64,000 bases of DNA from Dipteris shenzhenensis. Its lineage: Eukaryota > Polypodiophyta > Polypodiopsida > Gleicheniales. A program made the translations under genes and the position numbers. This document shows, one piece after another, positions 33,220 to 45,183 of the stretch. The notes beneath the pieces are model-generated. The model made no database searches, was not told the DNA's origin, and saw only the letters and a list, made by a program, of their open reading frames with translations. The first letter of the stretch is position 1. Each line of letters starts with the position of its first letter. The stretch lies in the NCBI GenBank assembly GCA_047967505.1, contig CM106541.1. The stretch is one strand, 5' to 3'.

Positions 33220-34500
33220 GGTACCTCTCACTATATGTAGTGGTCCTCATGGGAGAGAGGTCCTGCTTGCCTTGTAGGTTCTTGGAGGATCTTCAGATGC
33301 CTTCCGGATGATCACAGATTCCAATTAGTAAGTCACTTTAAAGGAGTGCAAGGAGAATCTAACAAATTGATCCAGCCATTCCCTTGGATTGGGTTCTCTC
33401 GGGTGACAGATTTCACTCTATGACATATGGCTAGGAGTCTTTTTGAGATGAGGGGTCTCTCTTCAGGTTGTGGGACTACGAGATCAAACGGGGATGCCTT
33501 GGTCTTTGATGTTCACTCTGGGGCCAGGGTTTCTAGATCTACGGATGACATTCTTATGCATATTGCATTTCAGCGTGTTAGGGTTGTAGGTCATGTGGAA
33601 CATTGTTTTTTGGAGTCAGGATGGTACTTAGACCCTAACCCAGTTCACATTCCCTTGGGATCATGGAGACTTTGTCTTTAGGAAGGTGTGCCCATAAAGT
33701 ATTTGCAGTGGGACTCCGAGGAGTGGGAATGGATTGATGCAGGGCACCAAGAGAAGAGCCTCCCGTTCTTTAGATATACAGTTAGTAATGCCAAGAGGTT
33801 CTAGTGGTGGCTAGAAGCCCACCAAAGCTTCTCATTAAGGAAGTTTTCAGATTTTTGCTGATCTACAGATGCCCTTTTGGAAGAAGCTCTGGATATCCCT
33901 CAGGAATAGAAAAATCACTGTTTTCTTTGGCTCTCTATTCATGGAGGGATTGCAGTGACCCAAGGTTTGGGCCAGATTCGACTTGTCCTCGTTACCTTTC
34001 TGTTGATGAGTCTATTCAGCATTGCCTACGGGGTTGGAGACGGACGAAGGATCATTTGGAACGGGATCGCTAGACTTTTGAGCACCTTTATGCGATCTCC
34101 TTTCTTCATGGCTCTTTCTTTCAGGGCCTTAGGTATTTTATGAGAGGCATGACTCTTTTTGGGCTGTTTCGATTCGATGACATGTGCTTTAGTCATGTTC
34201 TCTGGACTATGTTCTTGGCTCTTTGTAAGACCTGCGCATGCATCTGTGGCTACTTTGTGGGAGATTTTGGTGAGCATGATAGTGTGGCATATTTGGAGAT
34301 CCAGATATACCGAGGCTTTGGATAGTTCCCAGCAGGTCCACCCAGCTCACACATTGGCTAGTACGTGGACAGCCATGGTACACACTTTGATAGCCATTTG
34401 GGGGACTATGCAGGGACGGACCTTCATGAGCAGCCTCTTAATACAAGAGTTTGATTTTATTTGGTTTTTTCATAGAAGTTTTTTTTTTTTTTTGGGGGGG
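33220..34500 (+). mobile_element. 5'-truncated LINE fragment, family C, copy 1
   Basis: Read across frames, it matches the C-terminal part of two other copies (59480-60835 and 62497-64000). Shared blocks are FLGGSSDAF-like, a MECRH-type region, a CSGTPRSGNGLM block (33700-33740), a WKKLW..RNRKITVFFGSLFMEGL block (33880-33950) and the remnants of a Cys/His zinc-binding module. The zf-RVT module of plant LINE ORF2 has this form. Copy 1 ends at an A/T- and G-run (34479-34508). It is heavily frameshifted and not functional. Confidence 0.75.
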
Positions 34501-35221
34501 GGGGGGGAGCATCAAATTGTTTCTGTTTCACTTGCACTTTTTACATTTTTAGCATTTGCATGCAGCCCAAGGTCATCTTCAGCTCTTGTGATCAATTTTG
34601 GCATTTCTACGAGAATTTGAGCCATTTCTAGCTTACCTCTAGGAATTCAACTCCTGAATCTCTTCCATATTCCTTTTTGTCTATTTACTAAATCTCTTCC
34701 ATATTCCTTTTTCTTTCTGGAAGTAGAGTTCTACTCAGGGATAAAAGGATGTACACAAATAATGGACCACCCCTTACTGTTTTTTTCAAAATTGTATGTG
34801 TAATATTTTTAGAATCAGATGATAATTTCATACATAGAGCAGATGTTGCAATCATTATGAATTGAGGTAACCATGTGCTTTAAAGAGTCTTAGATATCAG
34901 AGGTTTTCACTAAGAAATTATGAAAAGCTACAAAAGTTTGACCCATTTGTGAAAATAGCCTCATGAATTTCATTCTTTGTAGAAACATGGCAGACAGGTT
35001 GACGCTTTTCTTTTCTTTGATTTGTATTACAGATTTATTGTGCATTCTCCACAGTGTTTTTTATTTCCAGAAAACCTGGTTCTTGTTATGTTTGCAGTGA
35101 GGAGAAACAATAGTTAATTTTCTCCTTCATGTTAAGCAAATGCAATTTCCTTTTAAGAGGAAGTATATTCTGCAGGTCCCCATTTAGTAGGCACAAAAAT
35201 CCCTGAATCCCTAAAAAGTCG
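34501..35221. other. Upstream region of the ankyrin gene
   Basis: AT-rich, without open frames of note. It should contain the promoter and 5' untranslated region of the gene starting at 35222, but no clear TATA box could be assigned. Confidence 0.4.
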
Positions 35222-35413
35222 ATGGAAAAGCACGATAATGAAGAACACAAGAATTCTGGACTTGCAGCATCGTCGTCCAATCGACATTTTGCAATATATG
35301 ATGTGAAAGGCGCAAAACCACAAATCAGAAATGTATTTGATGCATGTGAGCGAGGCGACCATAGGTCCATAATGGGTTTTGCGAAAGATAAGGATTTTGA
35401 CATTGATGCTAAG
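35222..35413 (+). CDS. Ankyrin-repeat protein gene, exon 1
   Basis: The ATG at 35222 opens 64 codons ending at GCTAAG followed by the donor GTATTT (phase 0). The peptide has an acidic, Ser-rich start (MEKHDNEEHKNSGLAASSSN) and then IRNVFDACERGDHRSI, the usual helix that opens an ankyrin domain. It ends DFDIDAK, exactly where an ankyrin repeat would continue with DRYGRTAL of exon 2. The protein would be intracellular and bind partners through its ankyrin repeats. Plant proteins with such an N-terminus include DHHC-type S-acyltransferases, but the rest of the gene is not visible, so the function is open. Confidence 0.8.
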
Positions 35414-37100
35414 GTATTTCATCCTTCCTATTTGTAGGGGTGTGTGTGTGGCTGCTCTTCTAGTTACCATTGTATATGATGCCATGCATACTCATTTGTT
35501 GAATTTACCTAGAATCCCTTACGAATAGTTTGATTGACATCAAAACATAAATATGAAGGGTAAGTTATGAAGTTTTGGAGGATAGCGAGACCTTTACTGA
35601 TCCATCCTTATAATTGAACAACTTTTCTTGACCTATGAGGAACTTTGAAAATATAAAGGTAAATAGTTTTTTGGCAAGGGACATGAGTTTTGGCTGTAGA
35701 TTATAAGTTAAAGTGAGTTGTATATATGGTTTTTAAGCATCCGTATTCAGGTTTATAGAGAATGACTTTCTCACAAGAAAAGCGAATTTGTTTCATGACA
35801 TTTGATTGGTACTAGGATTAGGTAGAGGGAAGGGAGAATTCCCCTCCCTAGCTGAGGACCATCAAAACTGACTACACTAAGGTCCAAGTAGGAGAGTATA
35901 AGAGTGTAGGGTTACAAGGCTTCTTGCAAAATTGTTGAGTGGTGCCATGTGGCATAGAAGATATCCCACATATGAGAGGTTGTCATGGGCCTTAGAAGAG
36001 TATGCATTTGGTTGAAGGCAACATTGAGGCTAGGTAGAGATAGCTTTACTGGACTCTTCTCTATTTATCATGTCTCGTCCTTGGGAGCCCAATCTACAAA
36101 GAGAGGTGATGCAATTGAAAAAAAGGACACTACCAACATCTGGTGTATACCACCTTTTGCTATTTGTTAGTTCATGTTTGGCCATTTCTCAAGTCTTTTT
36201 GGTCCAGCAAATTGGAGCACATGATTGTGCACAATCATGTTGGTAAACTTTTTGTGGCTTGTGGGTCTCCATTGCAACTTGATCCACTTGAGTTAAATAT
36301 CTGAAGCATCTACGACTAGAGAGAGACCAAATTGCAGAATGGGATGATGGGGAAGGTGAGAATATTGAATAAGAAAAGGGGGATAAAGCATGGTGGTATG
36401 GGGAAGGGGAGAGGGAGCAAGTATGAAGGAAAGTAAAAGAGCCTCTAGCAAAGAGAAAGTGGACTAGAAGTGGCACATTCATCACATGTGGATGGAAATG
36501 ATACAATAGTAGTTAATGGGAGAGGATGCATGCCTTTCTTCTCGCAGACGCTCCATTCAATAGCCAATATCAAGATCCGTCAAGAATCTCTCATTCCATA
36601 GTTTCGCTTCATTGGGCTTGGAGATCATGAAAAGCTAACCAACTTTCATTTTTGGATAACCTTAAAATATTTCGTGCACAAAACGATATACCCATTTGAA
36701 CATTTGGCTCAAAAAACGGGCATAACTCGTATATAAGTCAAATTGTCTTTTGCCTTATTGGCTTCAAGGATGGCCTTGGCACATAAAGGATCGTGAGTAT
36801 ATGGAGCAATATCTTCAAACAAAAATTCTTTAATTTTCAACAAAATAAAATAGAGCGTGTAGGCTACCACATGGTACACCCAACTCTGCCATGTGTCACA
36901 CTGTGGTCATGCACAATAGGGCAATGACAGCCATATCATCCATTTTGTTCGCATACCCCACATTGTTCTAGGTCTATTGCCACCCCATCTCTAAACTACA
37001 TCGTCACCCGCCATAGCTCACCAAGATGCCCGTACCCTAACTGCAAATGTGTCACCAGCTACCTCCTTGTCTGACCATCTACCGCCAACCGAACTAGATG
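35414..37100. other. Intronic sequence without recognised elements
   Basis: Nothing with coding or repeat character was noticed in this part of intron 1. Confidence 0.4.
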
Positions 37101-37106
37101 GGTACA

Positions 37107-37116
37107 CACATGGGGA

Positions 37117-37169
<53 letters not shown>
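37107..37169. repeat. (GA)n microsatellite
   Basis: About 30 GA units. Overlapping Arg-Glu open frames are artefacts. Confidence 0.98.
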
Positions 37170-37173
<4 letters not shown>

Positions 37174-37311
37174 AGGCGTCACGGGCCGAGAGAGATATTT
37201 TAACGTCCTTAGGAGGGGTCACGGGCCTATGGGACAAAGTACACCAAGAATAAAACTCATACATTCCTCAATGGGCTAAAGAAAGGGGTGCACTAGGGCC
37301 CTTGCTGAATA

Positions 37312-40300
37312 CTAAGCTAAGCTATGCTAAGCTAAAGAGCTCAAGCAAAATAAAATAAAAACTGAAGCAAACTGGGAGCTAAGACTCAAAAGCCGAAGCC
37401 CGCCGGCACCGTGGTGGCTCTCCGGTGAGCTGTGGGATATATCGGATCTGCGTTTGTTGAGCTGTCTCAGGCTGTGGCGAGGGATGTGGTCTCCTCGTCT
37501 GAACCTGTTGAGCTATGTCCAGAGTGACTCCTCATCTCTAGCGGTCTCTTCTGAGGAAAGATGAGATAGGCCGGACCTCAATAGTGTGTGCTCTAGTCAC
37601 TCTCCGTGTCGTGTGTGGTCTCTGCGTCCCTCTCTCTCTGCTGATCTAGACTGTCCTCATATCAGCTAGCTCCTCCACTCCGCTATCTCTTGGAGCTGAC
37701 TCAAATGCATAGACGTCTGTGACTCGTCGCTGTGCTAGGTCTGTCTTTGGATCTTATGGCCTCCTGCTGCTCTCTAATCCATCGCAATAGTATCTCCCTG
37801 TGTTGGCGCATCTCAATCAGATAGAGTCCAATGCAGACCTGGTCATGGAAGTGGATCAATTGTAGAGTGGACCGAAGCCGCTCCCTTCCTGGTAGAGACA
37901 ATGGTATCGTCCCCAGATCTCATAGTAGGTTGGGCAGGCACAGAGAAAATGCTCCTCTGTCTCAACCACCCCTAGCATGCATAGCATGCATATCCGCCGT
38001 TGCTCTCTGGGTATACATGTAGCTCTCCATGCCTCAATCCTCCGCTGATTGGACGAGACCTGCATCTGTCGCGATCCTCAGTGCACGTGAGACTCCTCTG
38101 TCCTCAAGGTATAGGGTTCTGATGATGAATCCCTCCTTCGATACTCTTAGGAAGTGGTCATGATAAAACTGGACCGAACACCCTGATCACCTCCCAAAGT
38201 CTGAGATGTATGGAGCTGGAGGTGATACGGTTGATCTCATCTCGTGGGATCGACTCAGGTAGCTCGTCCATGTTGTAATGAAAGGAGGGAAGCCTGTCCA
38301 TCTGAATACCGTGCCTGGCAAGCCGTGTGGATATACGTCCATACCATGTGTCTACCCTACTCTCTACTAGCCATCTAGATGACAGCTTCGGTAGTCTCCA
38401 ATGAGGTAAGGCCCAAACTCTATGGATGAATGTCACTGTTTGAAAGATGGCATCAACCTAGAGAGGTGTCGTGGCAAACTCTGCCTGTACTATCTCATGT
38501 GGGACTGAGAGTTATGTCATCAACCTATAGCACTATCTGTATCATAAGGTCAGCCACCCTCACCTCCTAGGATCGGTCTATGACGCATGTGATCTCATCA
38601 ATGTAAAGTCCAAAAAGAGGTGGTGAAAGAGATCAACATTGCTTCACCCCTATCGTGCTCTTCATCCAATCTGATAAGCCTTTTGGGGCACGAACTCTCC
38701 CTCTAACAGACTCATATAGGCTCATCACACCCCAAATCAGAGTCTCTGGAATTTGCATCTCCTGTAGTCTGCTGATCATGCGGGATCGTGGGACCATGTC
38801 TAAGGCCTTCCGAAATTCTACAAAGCAAGCGCACACTTTCTGGCGTCTGGACCTCACCTCCTAAATGATAGCCCTCAGAGCGAAGATGTGATCTAGAGTG
38901 GAATGTTGCCTCCTGAATTCTGCCTATCCTAGAGTGGAATGTTGCCTCCAGAATCGTGCCTGTCCTAGTGCCCGTTGCCCCCAACCCTCTGTATGACTGC
39001 TGATTTCCCTCTCTAGTATTGATCCATAAATCTTGGCCAATGTGTAACCAAATATGAGGGTGCCGTAGTTCCCAGTATCCATGGGGTCTACTGCTTTGTG
39101 TATTAGTACAATAGTGGTAGTGTTCCAAGCAGGTGGGAAGCCGTGGAATACATCATGGTTGAACATTTGTGCTAGAATTTGTGCTAGGACCTCCTGCCCA
39201 TGTGCAAAGTGCTCATTCCGTAGGCACTCATGAACCTATGCTTTCCGGGTTGTGTAGTCGACGGAGTGTAGCAGCCTGTGTAGTGAACAAATGACAGCTA
39301 GTGGGCCTGGACATAGAGGACATATCAAGTAGTGCCTACATTGGGACATCATAGCAAGAGCATGAACAAGTGTGGCACAGATCTGGATCTGTGATGGGAA
39401 TAGGTGGCTTTCCTCCGATTAGAGTCCCCATCCAGGGGTCGTATCTCCTCCTCGAAATGATTTGATAATCTCATTCATCATGTGTGTGAGGAAGGCCTGC
39501 CTCTTACAATGTGTCAATCATCAAAAGATCTGTTGTGCCTTAGATGATGTCAAATGGCCCAAGGCTTGCTCCCATGTGAGGTGGGCTCTTGCCTCTCCGC
39601 ACTTGTCATCAAACCATGGGTTTGAGGCATCTTCCCATCTCGGGCTCGTGCAAGTCGACTCATGGGGAAAGATCTGGTGTGGCAGCATCTTGTACCACTA
39701 AGAGAAGGGTGTCCGAGGTGTGGGCGAGGTCCATACCATCACTAAGTAGGGTTGGAAGCTCTCTAGCTAAGTGGCTCACATATACTGGTTCATTGGCGTG
39801 GTCAAAGTGGATCTGGACACGAGCATGTGTGGGAGGAGCTCTCCTTGTGGGTGGCATAGTAGCAGAGATATGGAAGGCTAGGTATGAGTGGTCAGCCCCG
39901 AGTGGGGGAGGGGGTACATTGAAGTCGTGTATCCGCCGTGAGGCAAAGGCTAATGGGCCCAATAGGTAGTCCACTGTACTTGTCCCCTCGTCATATTGTA
40001 AACAAGTGAGTCCCCTAGATGATGGCCATCTCTGGAGGCCATTATAGATGATCAAGTCATGGACTGAGCCCCCAACTCAAGTAGATGTCGCTCCTATCCT
40101 ATCACACGTGGGGCATCTGTTGAGTGTCTAAGTATCCCGAGCTCTCTTGCATCTAGTTTTGGAACTATGCGGGGATCTCTCTCATATGCAAAGTCTAGTA
40201 GGCGCACTTGTTTTTCCCCTATCTATGCATTGAAGTTACCCAAAAGGAGGGTTCCTGCCTGGAGAACTCTATGATGTCATCATGTATCATCTCATATGGG

Positions 40301-40410
40301 GTGTGTCCCTTTGTAGTGACCTCACGTGCATAAGATGATGTGTCTGGGGGGAAGTAGGACAATGCAATGAAGATCAATTGGGCATATGGTAGTTGGAGAG
40401 AGAGCATCTA
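37312..40410 (-). mobile_element. LINE (non-LTR retrotransposon), minus strand
   Basis: On the minus strand the order is endonuclease, reverse transcriptase, zinc-binding C-terminus. The endonuclease shows a decayed GNFNA.IGE (from GDFNA-I, about 40240) and an ADHSYLAFHI motif (about 39880). RT shows FVEFRKALDMVPRSRM (about 38800), TIGVKQ and PLFGLYIDEI (about 38600). The C-terminus shows CMLCMLGVVETEEHFLCACP (about 37960). The copy has many stops and frameshifts and is dead. Its 3' end carries a TTAGCTTAGC-type short tandem repeat (37312-37337) in place of a long A tail. No matching 5' end was found. Confidence 0.85.
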
Positions 40411-40415
40411 CTAAT

Positions 40416-40419
<4 letters not shown>

Positions 40420-40458
<39 letters not shown>

Positions 40459-40488
40459 AGGGGGGGGGGGGGGCGGGGGGGCATGTGA
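40420..40488. repeat. GA microsatellite followed by a G tract
   Basis: GA units (40421-40451) run into a G-rich tract with a 12-G run. On the minus strand this is a C/CT run; G-rich tracts of this kind can form quadruplexes. Confidence 0.95.
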
Positions 40489-40619
40489 TGGGACTCGGTA
40501 GGGTGAGGTGAAAGAAAGAGAGAAAGAACGGAAGAAAGGAAGAAAGTTATCAATGTGTGAGAGAGAGAACCTAAATGTAAAGGACAACAAGGGGAAGTCC
40601 TTGGCCATCAGCCAATCGG

Positions 40620-41720
40620 TCGGTTATCCATCTGAGTGATGAGACCTATGTATGTTGTCTGTGGGACCAACTCCACCAATCGGCTCAGGATAGATGAGAG
40701 GAGCTCTCCTAATCACAGCTCTGGATCTAGTGAGAGCGGGCATCGTCAGGGAGAAAATCAGTGATGAATTGCTATTAATGTTCAGCATGATCAATTTGTC
40801 CTGGTCCCTCCCTCCTTCTGTGCAGTCTCCAAGAGGTAGCTCATCGCTTAACAAGTGCTACCAACACTCCAAGTGGTCCATCTCCCCACATCAAATAGAG
40901 ACATGTCTACAATCCTCATGTAGGTGTCCACTGGAGTTCGAATTTGTCAAAGTTGTGCACTCTAGTGTTCTACTATGTATAGCCCTGCTGCCCCTGGCGT
41001 GGGTCACCGAATAAAAAATCTATGATCGTCCTCTGACTGCTCTTCTCTATGCTCACATGCACTGATCTCTATGTCTTTGGGAAAATTGGCTGATTGGGAT
41101 GTGCCAAGAACTCTCTGAATTGGGCCAAAACCACTACTGAATAGACAGTGGATGCTGTCCATAGATTTCATAGTACATGGGGCATTTGAATGCAAAGTGC
41201 TCCCCAATCTTTGTCTCTTGCATATATCATAAAGTGGCTGATCCATCTCTAATGTGGAATTCCCTTTTCCCATCACGTGTCTCAATCCATATCCTATGAG
41301 AAGATATCTGGAACTGCCCAATTGAGATCTTCTTTGCATATGAGATCTACAAGCAATGATCTTTGTCGAGGCGAGTTTTACTAAAAGCTCAGGAGGCGCT
41401 AGCCAATTCTTGTACGTGTGGAGCTGTAATAAATCCTCTCCAACAACTTGATTCACCTTGTGGGAGGTGAGCACTCTACTATTAGAACTTGCAAGTCTGA
41501 ATACTTCCCATTTGCTAATTTCTTCAGTCCTTCTCTCCATATCTTTTTCTATGATTTCTTCAGTCCTTCTCTCCATATCTTTTTCTATGATAATAACATC
41601 TTTTTCTTTCCCTTCTCTCTCATGGAGGTCCTTGAAAACTTTATCATGTCTTCCCATGTCACTTCCCCACTTGTATTTTTTCTCCGTGTAGCTTTTGGAA
41701 GAACTTTATGGGATTAGGGT
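40620..41720 (-). mobile_element. LINE C-terminal fragment, minus strand
   Basis: The minus strand reads GEHFAFKCPMYYEIYG (about 41160-41200), the same zinc-binding end as the LINE at 37312-40410 (TEEHFLCACPTYYEIWG). It is preceded by an open stretch of about 200 codons with a Lys/Glu-rich repeat (MERRTEEI twice) produced by a 36-bp duplication at 41518-41589. It is a separate, more truncated copy of a related LINE. Confidence 0.65.
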
Positions 41721-42914
41721 GATTCAAAAGTTGCCAAGAAAGAGGGCCACAAAGGACCGCATACGGCAAGCCCACTAGTGTGAACAAGCAAGCTTAGGCT
41801 TTACAGCAGATCCCACAGCTTAAGGAAAGAAGACAACTAGAGCCCCCTCAGAGCATCACTAGACTGTTGAGGGAGAGATTGTCTTCGACCTCCCAGTAGA
41901 GCCTCCAGAGGCAGAGGCCCAGAGTACTCAGGTAGCTTCACAGAGGCAAGACACACCAGAGCCATACTTTGATGTGAGGGAAAGGAGTTGGTAGGGTGAC
42001 ATGTGAAAGAGATGAGTCAATATGGTGAGGCCGTGTTAGCATTAGCTGGAAAGCTGAAGAGAAGGTGTTAAAAGATAGGTGTGAAGGGGAGACTTCTGCG
42101 TGGGGGTGAGAGGTATGAGCGCAGGTGTGGTGAGAAAGGTTGAGTTGAGAGAGGTGGAGAGGCACGTAGCCAATGTGATGGGAAGAGCAGTGAGTTAAGA
42201 CAAAGGTGGAGGCAAGTAGCCAATGGCATGGAAAGAGAGGGGGAACATAGAGTCAAGGGTGAGTGCAAAGAAAGATGGGGGTGTAAGGCGAGAGAGAGGA
42301 GGGTTGGTAGCTGTGTAGGGCGAGAGAGAGGAAGGATTGTCATCTGTGAATGCAAGGAAGAGGGGGATTGGAGGGTGAGAGAGAGGGAGGTTGTCAGCTA
42401 TGTAGGAAGAGGAGATCATGGGGTGGGTAGAAGGGGGCTAGAGAGTACACATGGGAGTAGGCTAGAGTATGGACAAGGGAATAGGAAGAAGCCAAGCGGG
42501 AGGAAATGGGCAGTCATGAAAGAAAAACGGAGGAGATGGGAGAAATGAAAAGGAAGATTAGATAAAACTCATCATGTTTTTGGAGCTTAGTCCTTGAGTA
42601 CAACCACAAGGATATTTTTACTTTTTCATTTTTCCACTTGATTTTTCCAATAGAGAGGAAGGGGAAACAAGGTAAAGCTCAATATGATGTAAATTGATAT
42701 TGACTCTTCATAAAAGAGGCATGTTAATCGGTGTAGATTTGATCCCAACAGCCACACCAGAATTTTGGGTGTTCATTGCGCTTTGACCCCCATTGAGGTT
42801 TGTTGTCTCTGTGCCAACATGGACTTAGGTAGAACAGAATGTGTGTGTAGAGTAGCGGCAAAGCTCCGCTTATACTTGCATAAGGCTAGAAATAATCCCT
42901 CTTAGAAATCCAAC
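41721..42914. other. No recognised gene; purine-rich
   Basis: Purine-rich repetitive phrases (gagagagga, gtgagagagagg) dominate 42100-42420. No coding signal was seen. Confidence 0.4.
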
Positions 42915-43290
42915 TTGCATGTTCTACATGCAAGTTCTACATACGACTCCTACATGCAACTCCTACATACGACTTGTATATGCGAGTTCTACATGCAAGT
43001 TCTACATACGACTTGTACATGCGAGTTCTACGTACGGGTACATGCGAGTTCTACATGCAACTCCTACATACAACTTCTACATGCAAGTTCTACATGTAGA
43101 GAGAGAATGTGTTACAACTCCTACATACAACTTCTACATGCAAGTTCTACATGTAGAGAGAGAATGTGTTACAACTTCTATATGCAAGTTCTACATGTAG
43201 AGAGAGAATGTGTTACAACTCCTACATGCGAGTTCTACATGTAGAGAGAGAATGTGTTACAATTCCTACATGCAGAGAGAGAAGCTCTCT
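42915..43290. repeat. CTACATGCAAGTT minisatellite
   Basis: Units of 13-15 bp (tctacatgcaagt, cctacatacaact, ctacatgcgagtt) pass into a longer unit of 45-60 bp containing gtagagagagaatgtgttac, seen at about 43096, 43152, 43196 and 43240. Open frames through it encode HASSTC-like repeats and are artefacts. Confidence 0.95.
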
Positions 43291-43429
43291 AACTTGTATA
43301 AATACCCCATAATGGAATGAAGCCCACACTCTTTGGGGCATTGTGTTGAGTTCTACTTTGGTATTTCAAGCAATTGTCTCAAGTGTCCATGCTTTCTTGC
43401 ACTTCACGTCCAAAAGCATGTCCTAACCT

Positions 43430-43900
43430 TGCAACTCCTCCTCCCCTCTCCTTCAACCTTGCAACCCATCCTCTCCCTCTCCTCCTCCCTCCTCCTCCTC
43501 CCTCCTCCTCCTTCTCCTCCTCCTCCTCTGTCCTCCTCCCTTCTCCTCCTCCTCCTCTCTCCTCCTCCCTCCTCCTCTTCCTCCCTCCTCTCTCTTCTTT
43601 CCCCTATGCTCTTACACCTTCTTCCTCTCCCACTCCTATGCTCCCCCTAAACCCTTTGTTCCTCAACCCTTAAACTCCATGATCTACGAGGGAGACGAGT
43701 TCTCCACCATGTACTCTATCCTGAACCTTGGATCCTCCTTCTAACCCTGGAACCTCTCTAAACTTGGAACCTCCTTCTAAACCTTGGAACTCCTTCTAAC
43801 CCTGGAACCTCCTTCTGAACCTTGGAACTCCTTTTAACCCTGAAACCTCCTTCTAAACCTTGGAACCTCCTTCTAAACCCTTAAACTCCTCCTAAATCCT
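43430..43900. repeat. CTC-rich tract and TTGGAACCTCCTTCTAAA minisatellite
   Basis: A (CTCCTC)n pyrimidine tract (43480-43600) is followed by about eight copies of a 20-25-bp unit (ccttggaacctccttctaaa and variants) between 43720 and 43890. Confidence 0.9.
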
Positions 43901-44879
43901 GCAACCCCCAATGAAGGCAAAAGCCTTCATTACCTCAATCATGATGATACATGTTCCTTTTACACATGCATGCACTTTGTTTGCTTACCACACTTAAGCC
44001 TACGTCTCTCACCGGAACACGACTCGAGGTCCTAAGCTACACATATACTACAACCGACAACCCCGATATATCTGTAGGTGACAAAAAGCTTCGGAACCCT
44101 GCATACTGAGAATACCCAGCTCTTCCTATGAAAGCAGTAGGAAAGAGACAACAAGGTTGAATATGAAGCATGTATGAGCAATAGATTAAATGGGAGAAGG
44201 GGATGATTAGGAAGGTGAGAGCATTACACAAGAAAAGGGGGATGTAGTATGGTTGTAGCATGATAGGTCTTTTACTTAACTTTTCATGACCCTGAGGCAC
44301 AACGGACGTTTGCAACCCCAATTGTATATGGCCTTCCACGGTTTTGACACACAAGTCTGATACCATCACCCAACTCGGTTCCCTTTGTCTTTAGTTGCAC
44401 TGTGAAACACATTGTCTCTTCTTAGCTCTTGGGCTTGCTTCCCGTCAGCTTGCTCTTTACATTCGCTTCATGTTTGTTGCCCCATTGTCGTGTGGGCTGA
44501 CACCCCGTTCCCCATTCTCAGCACTTGATGTCTTGGGCTAGCTCCCTAGTCTCGGGCTGGGCATGTCCTTCCTTGGAGGGCCCTCCTTGGTTCGTTTCTT
44601 GGCATGTCCCTCCCTAGAGCGCCTCCTTGGTTCATTTCTTGGCAAGTCTTTACCCAAATGGCCTTTTCGGTTCCTTCGTACTACACACCCCTTCCTAGGC
44701 TAACGCTTAGCTCCCCACAGAAGGCACGTCTCTACTCGTATTTTACCTTTCATCCTTTGGTTCCTCCGACCCTTGAGCCAGTCCCTCCATGGACAGCTCC
44801 TCGTGGTCTGGCACCAATACGCAAGCTCACTCCCCATGCATAGCTCCTTAGTCCTTGAGTGTGTCCTTGCTTGGAAGCA
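43901..44879. other. No recognised gene
   Basis: Includes a short duplicated phrase (ccttggttc-tttcttggca, at 44586 and 44627). No coding motifs. Confidence 0.4.
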
Positions 44880-44950
44880 TGTTGGAAAACCACTAGATGG
44901 TGCCAAGTGGCAGCCAAAGGAGCGCCGAGTACGGAGGGTTCCACACCCCT
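44880..44950 (-). repeat. LTR-like terminal repeat, left copy
   Basis: TGTTGGAAAACCAC and about 70 bp following (gcagccaaaggagc, ccgagtacg) match 51968-52038. The gypsy element lies between the two. It may be the 3' LTR start of a non-coding LTR element read on the minus strand. Confidence 0.5.
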
Positions 44951-45183
44951 GCCTCATAGCCATGCAGCCTCCTCAATAGCCAAAAAGATCGGGCTAGGAT
45001 AGTGAGGAGGGTCTCAAACCCTATATATATCCAAGGAATCTTCAATGCCACTATTGCATATGGGACTTCTCCCCACTGTCCACGTGTCATCTGTGCACCA
45101 AGGGACCTCAATACCCCTCCAATATATCCATATTACCAAGATGCCACCGCGAGGAGGTTCAGGACCACACACCAAGGCCCATA

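Noticed and set aside
42915-43244. Open frames encoding repeated HASST/CEFYM units
   Set aside because: Produced by the CTACATGCAAGTT minisatellite; no independent coding evidence.
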